A stretch of 64,000 nucleotides of DNA from NCBI RefSeq assembly GCF_958450345.1, contig NC_088782.1, positions 110,452,358 through 110,516,357 on the forward strand, given 5' to 3'. Shown one piece after another: positions 24,572 to 35,689 of this stretch (within the stretch, counting starts at the first letter, position 1; every line of letters begins with the position of its first letter). The notes beneath the pieces were generated by a model. That model had not been told where the DNA came from. It saw nothing but the letters and a program-made list of their open reading frames with translations, and searched no databases. Both the position numbers and the translations under genes were made by a program. This DNA is from Calliphora vicina (taxonomy: Eukaryota; Arthropoda; Insecta; Diptera; Calliphoridae).

Positions 24572-24943
24572 TGTACAGTGGGGCAGAATCAAATTTTTTT
24601 TGGAAATAAATCTGGCATTTCTAAACGGCTGGTTCGTTTGGGACAAAATTTGACGTGGTCGTAGCCAAGGATTTGAGTTTAACTTATTAAAATAGGCCCT
24701 ACAAATGATCAAGAGGCGGCGCTATTGGGGCTTAAAGTCTAGATAAGTTAATTTTTGTTCAAGTCAATATCTCACTTAGATTCAAAAATATGCCGCTTTA
24801 AAACTCTGTCCTTCAAAAATATTGCACTTTTTCATACCAAAAAATTTGTATAAACTCAAATGAGCCCATGTCAAATTTTATCCCGATCAGATGATCCGGA
24901 TATGATGATCGCCCAATAGCAATTTGCTCTGCACTTTCCAAAG
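24572..24943. mobile_element. Probable MITE inserted in the RT relic
   Basis: The RT reading breaks at 'PIHKMVEANN' and resumes at 'KVMETIV', with ~370 bp of unrelated AT-rich DNA between. The insert begins 'acagtggggcagaatcaaat' and ends 'agcaatttgctctgcacttt'. The ends are roughly inverted (AGTG..CAGA..CAAATT on both strands) with small indels. The class is unknown and I did not find a target duplication. Confidence 0.5.
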
Positions 24944-25423
24944 TTATGGAGACTATAGTTAACTACCATCTTCTGAAATATTTAGAGTCAAACAATCTAT
25001 GGCTTTCGTAGAGGGAGACTTGCTAGTGGTGTCGTTCCATTCACCGTTTGATAGCATGGTGGGCTCCTATCAAAACTTATTGCTTTTGGAGTCGTTAATA
25101 ACTTCTTTCGATTTATATCGAGCTTTCTCGGCAATGCCCCGTTTTTTCCCCGCAATTCTCTGTTCATTATCCTAATCTATATCTTATCTTTCTTAACGAC
25201 CTTCTACGTCAAACATCCAACCCTATCAATTCTTTTGCAGATGACAGCAGTGACCGGCAGTATGGCTTTCGCAGAGGACGCTCTACGGGAGACATGCTAG
25301 CCTTGCTATCGGAAAAATACTGTCATTCCATTCATCGTTTTGATGAAAGTAAAGTGGTGGCTCTAGATATTTCTAAGCCGTTTGATAGGGTGTATCATGA
25401 TGGGTTTCTATCAAAACTTATTC

Positions 25424-25500
25424 ACCCCTAACGGTAATAACATATGAAATTTTGATCCCATGAAATATCCATTTCCCTCGAAGGAAAAATTGATATCGCT
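25424..25500 (+). mobile_element. MITE fragment (same family as 20173-20432)
   Basis: 'cacccctaacggtaataaca' through 'gaaatatccatttccctcga' matches one end of the 260-bp MITE at 20.2 kb. It sits between two RT segments, which marks a rearrangement breakpoint or insertion. Confidence 0.6.
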
Positions 25501-26150
25501 TAACCAAGATCTTGTGAGAATCTCTGAATGGGGTTGTGCGAATAATGCACGCAAGACTCAATGTTGTATGTTAACAAACAAGCGCACGTCAGATCATGCT
25601 GCTTCATTTGCTTCTATGGGTATTCAGTGCAATGGCCGATGTACAAAACAAAATTTTCAAGTGTTGAAAGAAGTATTCAAGTGCCTAGGTTTTCTAAAAC
25701 GGTGTAGGAAATACTTCACTCCATCTGATCTCCTTACTATTTATACCAATTATATTCGACCACAAATGGAATACAACTCTCATGTAAGAGCCGGTAATTC
25801 AAAGTCTATTTTGGAGTTACTTGACCGCGTAGAGGAGAGGACGAAGGTGTTTATCGGTGACGGTAGACAGTAGCTCAACATTGTCGCAATGTGGTTTGTG
25901 TTGCACTGTTCTACCGATACTATTACAATGGAATGTGCTCTGCTGAAATTAGGGAACTTCTTCCCGAAACCCTTAGCGGTTTATGCAATACACATTCTTC
26001 TGTAAGGGCTCATTCAATCGTGGTCTACTGGACAGTGAATCACTCAAGGCATTAAAGGGAAAATATGTGCTTTAGCCGTACAGTCCGTATGTGGAATAAG
26101 CTTCCTGCTGAAGTATTTCCTATCACTTTCAATATAGGAAAATTCAAATG

Positions 26151-28511
26151 AAATGTCCACATACACTACTCCATCTATCTTCCCTCCCATAACCAACTTT
26201 CCTAGTTCCAACACAATTCATTGCATAAGTAAGAGTCATCCGCTGTGTGCTAATCCAAGCAACAAAAAAAAGAAAGTAGTTCACCCACAAGGCCTAACAA
26301 TTCTAACAGAATGTCATTGGACGAAGATAAGTTGGTAATTGGAAGCATTATGTGACTCGCTCTAAAGATTGTCTACACTGACGTTGTTCGTTTGATTCTT
26401 CTGTATGATATTCTAGTTTTGGTTGTCGGCTTTGGAGGTATTACCAATGCTCTTCGCACTACATCCTAGTATAGTCCTGAACCTACTTTCATTTGATTTG
26501 CTGGTGAAGGAGATGGCAATGAACTCCTCAATTCACCTACAATATACTTTGCAATGAAGTCGAAAAGCATTGAAACTAAAGTATGATTTACAGTATGGAT
26601 AATGATCATAAGTCAATTGCGAAGTCTTTATACTAGTTGAAATGGTATTCGAAATTGTATTCCTGGTAGAAATGGTTTGAATCTCATCATATAATGGAGG
26701 ATCATGGATCATGTAGCAGTTTTTCAGAGTCTGTAGCTGCATTTCTACAGATTCTAAAGTTTTACAGTGTCTGAAATTGAATATATAGTCTCCATAACAG
26801 CCTTAAATATCTAGTCTGTTCATTGAAGCGACATTTTGGCCCTAAAATTCAAGTCCCAGAAAACGAAAACAGCCCTTGACTGAGTTTAACATGAGATTCA
26901 TTTGGCCATATTTGTATAGATCTTGGAATTGCAATAGATCATCTTTAGATAGCATGATATTCCATTATACTCTTCAAATACTTCCAAACTAGAACATACC
27001 AACTTCTGTAAACCTTTAGACTACGATCCTCTTCCTTAGATCTTTCAAGTTTCACTCGTATTCCTTAGATATTTAGTTCTTTCAAGTTTCACTCAAAGCT
27101 AATTCTTCTTATCTCATACCCTGTTGAGAAATAAGGTTCAAATTATATTCCTTTCCCGGTTCCTTGGAAATACTGGAAGGAATAAGGAAGTTTGACTATG
27201 TCTGGGATTGAATGTCCTCTCCACAATAGCTTTATATCAACCCTCGTTCGAGAAACGAAATAAATCCTTAACTGAGTAGTTTAACATAAGAATAATTTGG
27301 ACATTCTTGAGAGATCTTGGAATTATAATAGATCATCTTCGGATAGATGTTTCATGTTTCAGTGTGCCCTGATAGATTAGTCGATAGTGTGCTGGGCTAT
27401 TAATCTGAGGGTTGCGGCTTCGATTCCCGCCAGAGACTCTGGGTGTATCTGCAGATAAGCAAAACGCTTCGCAGTTTGTGTTTGTTTTCAAAAAAATTAT
27501 ACTCTTCAACAGTCAAATTAGCCTGTTACTCTTGTTCATACTGTGCCAAAACTTCCAAAATATAATCTACCAACTCTTGTAAACCTAATAGTTGTTAATT
27601 TTCCTGCTTTAGTCTTCCAAATTTTGGAAATTGTTCAATAACCATTCATTATCCTGAAGTGATTTAGACTACGATCCTCTTCCTTAGATGTTTAGATCTT
27701 TCATGATTCCATCATAACTGATTTTACTCCTCCCAAATCCTTTTGAAAATAAGGTACAAATTCCTTTCCTTCCTTAGAAATACTGTATTTTCCTTAGATA
27801 TACTGGTGATTATGGAAGATTTGTACTATCTGGGATTGAATGTCGATCGATCCGTCCTGAAGAAAACGATAACAGACCTTAACTCAGCAGTTTAACATAA
27901 CAGTCATTAGGGCATTCTTAATAGATCTTGGAATTGCAATCATCTTGGGATAACATGATGTTTCATTGTTCTCTTCAAATAGTTTCGACAGAAAAATTTT
28001 CCTGCATTAATGATAATTTCAGGAAGACCATTGGGATATTATTGTTGCAAACTTTTATGTTAACTATCGCTTAAACTGTGTCAAACAATCAAAGGAGAAT
28101 CTGCCGACTTCTGAAGCTTATAAGTGGTAACATTTCCTGCTTTAATCTTCCACATTACGCCGGTTGGTGAATAACCAGTCATTAGGGAGAATACATGTTT
28201 TAGTCTACTATGATCCTCTTTCATAGATGTTCAGATCTTGCAAGTTTCTCTCAAAACTTATTCTACTTATCCCAATGACGCTTCTTATAGGCACTGCATG
28301 ATCGAGGAACGCAGTCTTGGTATCTTAGTAGATATTTCTTCCAGGATCAGGACTCTCTCAAGTAACACTGAATGTTGTGGTTGGATATGTCGAGAGTACA
28401 ACAGCTACCCGGGAGCTTTGTAACAAACACAGGATGTTCTTATCACTCGATTAGCGTAACATCTTAAGTAATTGTGTAAAATCTGGGCTTCTGACTTTGA
28501 ATGTTTCAGAA
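26151..28511. repeat. Diverged local repeats, non-coding
   Basis: 'acgatcctcttccttagatc' and 'tctttcaagtttcactc' recur near 27030, 27060, 27670 and 28210. 'gatcttggaattgcaataga' recurs near 26930, 27310 and 27925. 'acgaaaacag...cttaactgag' recurs near 26862, 27260 and 27865. This looks like an old ~600-bp array. No gene is recognised. Confidence 0.6.
27363..27500 (+). mobile_element. Possible tRNA-derived SINE
   Basis: A pol III A-box-like TAGATTAGTCG (27373-27383, 10 of 11 to TRGYNNARNNG) is followed 34 bp later by a B-box-like GCTTCGATTCC (27417-27427, 10 of 11 to GGTTCGANTCC) within 'gcggcttcgattcccgcc', which looks like a T-arm. A short non-tRNA tail ending in an A-rich stretch follows (~27490). 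I cannot fold it into a full cloverleaf, so it is a tRNA-derived relic rather than a working tRNA gene. Confidence 0.5.
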
Positions 28512-29640
28512 CTCGACATTAGCCGCCTCCAAATAACCAGCCGAATCGACACCAAAGCCAAATATCCGTGCTAAGGCACCAAAGTGTCCTATCTATTATG
28601 AGCTGTCGAAATCTAACCTGACCATCACAGGGAATCGTTTGAAGCGAGTTTTGGCCGAAAAATTCCAGATATGAAACCGTAATATTCCATCATGACAATG
28701 CTCGGCCACATCTTGCAATACCTGTTAAAAAGTATTTAGAAAGAAGAGGTTGGGAAGTTTTGCTTCACCCGCTTTATAGTCCAGAATGTGCCCCATTCGA
28801 ATACTATTTGTTTCGAACGATGTAGAACGCTTTCTCTGTGATACGCTTCACTTTGGAACAGAGTATCCGAAATTGGCTTGATTCGTTCTTGGCCTCAAAA
28901 GATGAGCAGTTCTATTGGCTCGGAATCCTTATGTTGTCCAAAGGAACACAAGTCTCTTAGATCCAGTTCAACCACATATTCGAGTAAATCGAACGCTCTC
29001 TCTGAGATACGCTTCACTTTGGAACAGAGTATCCGAAATTGGCTTGATACGTTCTTGGCCTCAAAAGATGAGTAGTTTTTTTGGCTTGGAATCCATATGT
29101 TGCCCAGAAAGTTGGGAAAAGGTCATGTTTCAAAATAAAAGCAAAAAATTTGAAAAAATTTCAATTTTTTTAGTCAAACACCTAATGGAATCCTATTTAA
29201 AGCATCTTAGAATTTCCTACAGACATCCAAACTCCCGACCAAAAGGAACACATGACTCTCTGATCCAGTCCAACCACATATTCGAGTAAATCGAACGCTC
29301 TCTCTGGGATTCGCTTCACTTTGGAACAGAGTATCCGAAATTGGCTTGATTCGTTCTTGGCCTCAAAAGATGAGCAGTTATTGTTGGCTCGGAATTAATA
29401 TGTTACCCAGAAAGTTGGGAAAAGGTTATGTTTCAAAATAAAAGCAAAAAAATTTCACTGTTTTTAGGCAAACACCTAATGGAATCCTATTCAAAGCATT
29501 TTAGAATTTCTTCCAGACATCCAAACTCCCGAACAAAAGGAACACAAGTCTCTTAGATCCAGTCCAATCACACTTTCAGTAGATTAGTTGCTTGAATCTG
29601 AGATGTTTAAGTAAATCGAAAAAAATACATTCAGGAAGTC
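28512..29640 (+). mobile_element. mariner relic with repeated C-terminal segment
   Basis: Broken frames from 28517 read 'NRRIDTKAKYPC', 'YSIMTMLGHILQYLLK' (out of frame for HDNARPHVA.PVKKYLE), 'GWEVLLHPLYSPECAP' and 'RFTLEQSIRNWLDSFLASKD'. The last segment ('cgcttcactttggaacagag') occurs three times, near 28847, 29009 and 29313. The downstream ~305-bp unit ('cagacatccaaactcccgac', 'aggaacaca.gactct.tgatcca') is duplicated and partly triplicated to ~29640. It is the same mariner family as the copy at 35.7 kb but on the opposite strand. Confidence 0.8.
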
Positions 29641-29745
29641 TCCTGAAGTTTTAAACTGGATCCCCGTCTCCAATACAGTCTGTCATAAATAGCAATTGTT
29701 TAAATTCTGAAGAAAGTTGACGGGCCTTGGAGTTACTTAATTCTA

Positions 29746-31503
29746 ACTGACTGACTGATTCATCATCGCACAGCCCAAACGACTGAAGCTAGAATCATTT
29801 TAACTGTGGGTTCCTCCCTCTCCAAAACGATCCGATAAGAAGGAATTTTTGGAAATTCGAACGTTTAGGGGGTAAAAAAGGGTAAAAACGGTTAAATTCG
29901 GTAACCTTATATCTTAAAAACTAATAAAGTTCCAAAAAAACTTAAAATTGCATGTTACTCCATTCAAAAAATAAGCTGACAGGTGTTTTGTACTTTTTCG
30001 AAATTCGAAACTTTTAGGGGAGAAAACGGGTAAAAACTGTATTTTGGTACTTTTTTGCCACCCTATGTATCTTTTAAACCAATAAACATAGAAACAAATT
30101 TTAAATCGTATTCTTTAATTAACAAAAAATAAAAAATATATGTTTGGTACTTTTTGGAAATTTGAAACCTTAAGGGATAAAAATTGTGTTTATTTTTGGT
30201 ACTTTTTCATAAAATATGTTTTTCTATAATTTGACATAGACATACGAATATTTTATTATGAGCTTTATTAAATTTATTTGAATAAAATTGTACCACCTCA
30301 ATGGGGATAGAAAAAGGTACCAAAAAGGGGATAAAATCGGGAAAATACATTTTATTTGAAATTATTAAGCCAATTTTGATAATTTTTTTAATGTTGGTTC
30401 CTGGATTCATACAAAAATTAACTAACAGGGTATTATTTGGAACTTGAGTGCCAAGGTGTATATTGGGCCAAATCCGGGTAAACAGTTTGGTACTTTTTTT
30501 AAAACATATTTATTCTTGGGCATATTAACACAGATTTTAATCGATTGAGACATGTCTGTAGCATAAACAACTTTTGAAAAATGGTATATTTTTAAATTTC
30601 AAACTTGAGGGGTGTTCAAGGAGGAAAAGGGAAATTGGTACTTTTCTCCTAATGGTACTTTTTTTAATATTTTAAATTATTTCACTTATCGACATTAAAG
30701 TTAGCTGATATGTATCTGAGTGAAGTTAGTGTTAGGAATAGGGGATAATATTTAGGTACCAAAATGTGTGAACTGAACTATAGGTACTTTTTTGTTCTTC
30801 TAATGGTACTTTTTTGAAATTTCTATAACAATGGACTTAGAAACATGAAATTAAGCATATATGGTCCTAAGTGAATGAGAATTCTAGAGGGAGACTTTTT
30901 GGTACTTTTTCTTTATTCGAATGGTACTTTTTGTAATTTCTTCACCAATGAACCTAAAAACATGAAATTAAGCTTATATGGACCGGAGTGAGTGGGAATC
31001 CACAAGTGGCTGCTTTTTGGTACTTTTTCTATATTGGTACTTTTTTGAATTTTCTGTAATAATGGACATATAAATATGAAGTTAAGCATATATGGTCCTA
31101 AGTGATTGAAAATTCAAGCGGATACCTCATGGTACTTTTTGTTTATTCTAATGGTACTTTTTTTAATTTTCTATTGCAATGGACTTAAAAACATGAAATT
31201 AAGCATACATGGTCCTAAGTGAGTGAGAATTCTAGGGGGAGACTTTTTGGTACTTTTTCTTTATTCGAATGGTACTTTTTGTATTTTCTTCACCAATGAA
31301 CCTAGAAACATGAAATAAAGGGAATCCACAAGTGGCTGCTTTTTGGTACTTTTTCTATATTCTAATGGTACTTTTTTGAATTTTCTATAATAATGGACCC
31401 AGAAATATGAAATTAGACATTTACAAATAGATTTACAAAGTGAGACTTGATAGTACTATTTCTTTCTTATAATTGGGGTGGCGAAGCGCACCGGGTCAGC
31501 TAG
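29746..31503 (+). mobile_element. Helitron-like non-autonomous repeat, copy 2
   Basis: Same start (GACT repeat, 'tcatcatcgcacagcccaaa') and same end ('ggtggcgaagcgcaccgggt' then CTAG at 31500-31503) as copy 1. The body is the same, with few of the 236-bp internal repeats. This comparison fixes the boundaries. No target duplication is seen, and no coding. Confidence 0.75.
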
Positions 31504-33119
31504 TAAATTATAAAATCAAAGAATAGATGCAAAATAATCAATAAATAATGATTAGGGGTCTTCTTTTTTGGATTACTAGGCCAGAAAAGCGATTGGTTTT
31601 CCTATGATGGCCTCATATTGGTATAGATTTCTACATACTTGAGATAGAATCGAAAAGAAATTATTTTTTGGACGAATAAAATAAAAAATTTTGTTCAAAA
31701 TTCTTGAAGATCATTATTTACGAAGATCTCTGGAGTTAAAATTCATTCATATTTCCATTATTCCTCAAAAATTTTGAAATTTTTTTCCAAATGCCCTTAA
31801 ACAAATCAACCAACATGTCTTTCCTCACGTAAAGTAACAACAATTACAACAACTAAAATGGAAATACAACAACTAAATCACACACACACAAACATTGAAC
31901 CAAAATTTAACCAAAAAAAAAAAAAGATTTCACTCAAAATTTCAACAATAAAATCAGGTAAAACAAAGCAGATGGTCGCAGATGGTATTGTTTACATTGT
32001 TTTTGGCTTAAATGCAGTTATTTTAGTTTTTGTTGTTGTTTTGCTTTTGGGGGCTTTTTGCCAGGCCAAGACAAAGACCACAGCTAGCCAGACATTTAGC
32101 CAAACCAACCAAGAGCTCTAGCTTAAGCTGCTGGTTCATACCACAACACAAAAAGAAACCTCAAACAAAAACCCGGTTTCAAAGATTGCAAAATACCTTG
32201 ATTTTAAGTCAAGCTTACTCACAAACAAATAATACAGGGGCCGATCTACACACAGCGAGAGAGAGAGAGTAGAGAATTTGTAATGAAAGAGTACAAGGCA
32301 AGAGATCTTCCAAAAAAAAACCTATAGAGGAACTATAAAGGAAGGAAATAAAACTATGCTTCACTTAAACCTAAAGTTTAACAATAAAGCAAACGAAAAC
32401 GTAAGTTAAACCACACAAAACAACAACAAAAACTATTAAGCAATCGGCTAGTTTTAACCAGAGCAATCTTAACAACAGTCTGCTAACATATTTAAACCTG
32501 CAAACAAAACAACAATAATTTCACGCACTTCACTCTCACTCTCTATGGAAACTGGTTTGGAGAGAAGCAAAGAGGAAGCAAAATAAACTCTCACATACTC
32601 ATACATTTATACTCAAGCACCGTTTGTCCATAAATGTTGTTGTTGTTGTTGCTATTTGAACTGAAACTGAAAACTGGTTTGAAGACCTAGATTTTTGTAT
32701 TTTAAGTTACGCGCCTCTTCTACTCCATTTATGTACAATATATTTTACAAACGAAAAGCAAAAACCAAAAAATCATTTTGATTACAGTGGTTTAATGGGT
32801 TTTAAGTTGAAATATATTTTAATTTAACCATTTAGCTGGGAAATTACAACACTGTGATTCATAATGTTTTTGGATGTGCAGGAATTTGAAGAATTTTGGG
32901 GAATTGGAAAGAGGTAAAAAAGTAAAGTTTGGGGGGAAAGATTAGATATTTTCAAGGTCTTAGATTTTAAATAGAGCTATATTGTTATGTAGTGGCCTGG
33001 AGTCTAGAAGCCAACCGGTTTTGATAGGTCTTTAAAGACTAATAGTCTTGTAAAATTAATCACCCTGTTGGAAGATGTTATAACTTTTGAAAATGTTGTA
33101 TTACGTCAATCATATTTGA
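31504..33119. other. Unassigned non-coding DNA
   Basis: Contains a short GA run (32260-32270) and GTT repeats (32636-32652). An 87-codon open frame at 31858-32121 has one hydrophobic stretch ('GIVYIVFGLNAVILVFVVVL') but no recognisable family. Confidence 0.4.
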
Positions 33120-33520
33120 CATTTGTGAACTAGACAGCTGCAGAATACAAACACAAACACAAACAATGGAGCGCTATACTCCTCAAAAGTGTGGAGCAAC
33201 AATGGATATTGTGAAGGAAGCTTTTTCTGATCGCGTAATCTCCCGTTTTGACAAGATAGCCCGATTTAACCATCTCTTTGGGGCTACTTAAAGTCGCCAA
33301 CAAGCCTCAGACAATCGCACCCCTTAAGCAGAATATTCGACAGGAATGTGAACAGTTATCACCAGAAATCTTGCGGTAAGTTATGGAAAATGCGATAAAA
33401 CGGACACAAATGTCTATCAATACTGGCGGCAGTCACTTGGCGGATATCATATTTTTCAATCAACAGAAAAACTGTTATATGTCCAAATAAAGATTTCCAC
33501 CCTGTTTTCAGACTATGAAA
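33120..33520 (+). mobile_element. Tc1-like element, internally deleted
   Basis: 'MERYTPQKCGA' (typical N-terminus MERYTPQQR) joins within ~20 codons to 'EAFSDRVISRFDKIARFN', 'LFGATKVANKPQTIAPLKQN' and 'GGSHLADIIF', which is the C-terminal end of the same transposase type. The whole catalytic region is gone. It looks like a deletion derivative that kept its ends. I did not confirm terminal inverted repeats. Confidence 0.7.
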
Positions 33521-34834
33521 CCTCCCGGGCACTTCCAAGACCCATGTGGAGGATTATTTGAACTCAAGTTCATATGATTGGAATCAAGTAAAACAGCTTT
33601 CTAAGAATCTGCCTGTTTATTTTTATAATTTTCCCCTTTTTTATTCCATCGAATCATTGTTATCTCTCCAAGAGGTTCTTGACAATATTTCGTCATGTTC
33701 GTCATTTCGTTTCGTCATGTTCGTCATTTCATTCATGTCTTACAACTTTGAAAGTTTAAATATTATTAAATTTGATGGTGATTAGGTCAAATCGTCAATG
33801 GTTCAGCAATAAGTTCACTCGGAGGCCATGAAGTCCATTGTTTAAAATATAAATTCAAAAGAGACCCTTTCTCCCTGTATGATTTTAACCGTCGATCAAT
33901 CAGTAACACATCGTTCACACAACTCCGATGCTGAAAAGAGCTTATAACGAGATATCTATGTGCAAAGAATCCTATTTCTTTCTCTATATACAACTCCACA
34001 TAAGTCATTGTAGGGAATACCTAATCGTTCCTACATGCCGTATATCTTACGAAAACATATCCAGTGAGTTAATCTATCAGTATTGCAATTGATTTCCTAA
34101 CGTATTCGACAAGGACTCTTATTCTTCTCATAAAAGAGGGCCACAGGTGTTTAGATATCCTACAATTCTCGATCACATTTAACAGTTAGACCATTGGAAT
34201 ATTCTAATCCATGCAATAAAAGAACCAAGGAACAGAAGATCCCTGAATGGATTTCAATCTTGCCGATCCGTTCCTCGTGCTCTCGTCATATTGTTGAAAC
34301 ATTTGACGAAAAAATCGTCGAATTTCATCAGTGATCTATCAATGCCACGGGCAAGAATTCATGTCATATTAAATACAAAACTCCTCCGCCTCCAAAAATC
34401 CTTCTCATTTCTTCTTTAGAAATAAGCTAAAATGTTTGGCTTTCAGAAGCTTCGCGATCATTATTGTATGTGCCGCATTCTTCTTCAAATACATGTGAGA
34501 TTTTTCATCATTTGTAAGATCAAAAGTCGCAAAATTTCCTTCTCTGTATATGTGATATTCACAATGCTCTCCTTGGTAACTTCCCTTCATTTTTCTAACT
34601 GACCAATATGTAGACACTTCAATGAAAATGGTTTCAGTGTGAATGCTGCTAAAAATTAGGTAAATTTTCTGGCTGACAGTAGCTTTATTTTCTTCAATAA
34701 ATAGAGAAACGTCATAGGAAAATTTCTTTCGAAAAGCATGTAGGCTTCCAAATTATTTATAAGCCTTTCAATTTCTTTCTGTGTCTTTATAATGAAATTG
34801 ATTTAAAAAGGAAGTTGAAACTCTTTATGGAACA
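33521..34834. other. Unassigned non-coding DNA
   Basis: Open frames at 33546-33785 and 34405-34617 have no recognisable domain. No repeat is recognised. Confidence 0.4.
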
Positions 34835-35520
34835 TCTAAAAGATATTTCATTAACGCTTTATATCTTAAAATTCAATTAAAACAAAGTGTGTGTGAGAAA
34901 TGACGATGATACATTTTTTTTTATTCGTTTCAAAGGCCGTGCAAGTTTCCGCGCGACTTTGCTGAGTGGCGTGCAACCGAAATATCCAATTTTCCATGAC
35001 TCTGGTGCATAAATCAGGCTGAATTTGAGCGATGACATGGATTATGTTGGCTATGAGGGTCGCTGTTGTTTGTTACTTATTCGCATAGTCCTGCGACTTA
35101 AGAAAACTCCACAAGATCTCGGTAGCCTGTTCACGTTACCTCCACGTGAGATGACCATGCCCTCAAATCGCTCGTGCAGAATGTACCATGTGGCATGAAC
35201 TGTTTGGTGTCCATATAATCCAATTCAGGACAAAAGAAATTGGTAATCATCTACCTATAGCGCTCTCCATTGTTGGTGATGGTCTGGCGAACGTCGATCT
35301 CAAAGGAAAATGGACCGATAACGCCGCTATCCCAAACTTCTCAACAAACAGTGACTTTTTTGGGATGCATTGGACGCTCTTCGATCTCATATGGATTGGT
35401 ATCGTCGCAAAATCGAAAATTTTATTTGTTGACGTAACCATTCCTACTGAAATAGTCCTTACCGTCGGTCGAATAGAAGAAGCACGTGAAACATTTCCCA
35501 AACGGAATACCGATTTTAAT
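34835..35520 (-). mobile_element. Tc1-like transposase relic, C-terminal half
   Basis: In minus-strand frames: 'GYVNKQNFRFCDDTNPY', 'EERPMHPKKVTVC', 'IGPFSFEID', 'ITNFF', 'ERFEGMVISRGGNVNRLPRS' and 'HATQQSR'. The order and wording match the relic at 17.1-17.6 kb, and the 3' flank is shared too ('aaaacaaagtgtgtg' at 34877 and 17111). It is frame-shifted and dead. Confidence 0.8.
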
Positions 35521-35689
35521 AAAACAATTTTATCATTTCCATATGTTGCTGAACGCTATATCCGTCCATGGTGGTTTGGCAAAATAAACTGTTTAAATGA
35601 GAGCCAATTTGACAGATGTAGCTTCAACAATATGGCCGCTATCAACTGTCAAAGTTCAAAAGTCCCTATTGGAAGACCTTTAATTACTA

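Larger units (their letters stand above)
24230..26150 (+). mobile_element. Non-LTR retrotransposon RT relic, scrambled
   Basis: 24264-24497 encodes 'LFANNLNLPDSNQPPPELKR' and 'LNINKSPGPDGIPA' (the RT motif KSPGPDGIP), followed by 'WKVANVTPIHK'. After an insertion, 'KVMETIVNYHLLKYLES' resumes near 24944. Near 25240 'SFADDSS' corresponds to the catalytic F.DD box. Then 'QYGFRRGRSTGDMLALLSEK' and 'ESKVVALDISKPFDRVYHDG' appear (25257-25410) although they should precede the F.DD box. 25490-25870 encodes the C-terminal part ('LNQDLVRISEWG', 'KCLGFLKRCRKYFTPSDLLT', 'YIRPQMEYNSHV', 'SKSILELLDRVEERTKV'), and further pieces run to ~26150 ('TVRMWNKLPAEVFP'). Dead, with domains out of order. Confidence 0.85.

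Noticed and set aside
27373..27440. Functional tRNA gene
   Set aside because: A- and B-box-like motifs exist, but I could not form acceptor and anticodon stems; a SINE relic is more likely.
31858..32121. 87-codon frame with one hydrophobic stretch
   Set aside because: Low-complexity Lys/Thr-rich ends, no recognisable family, and simple-sequence surroundings.
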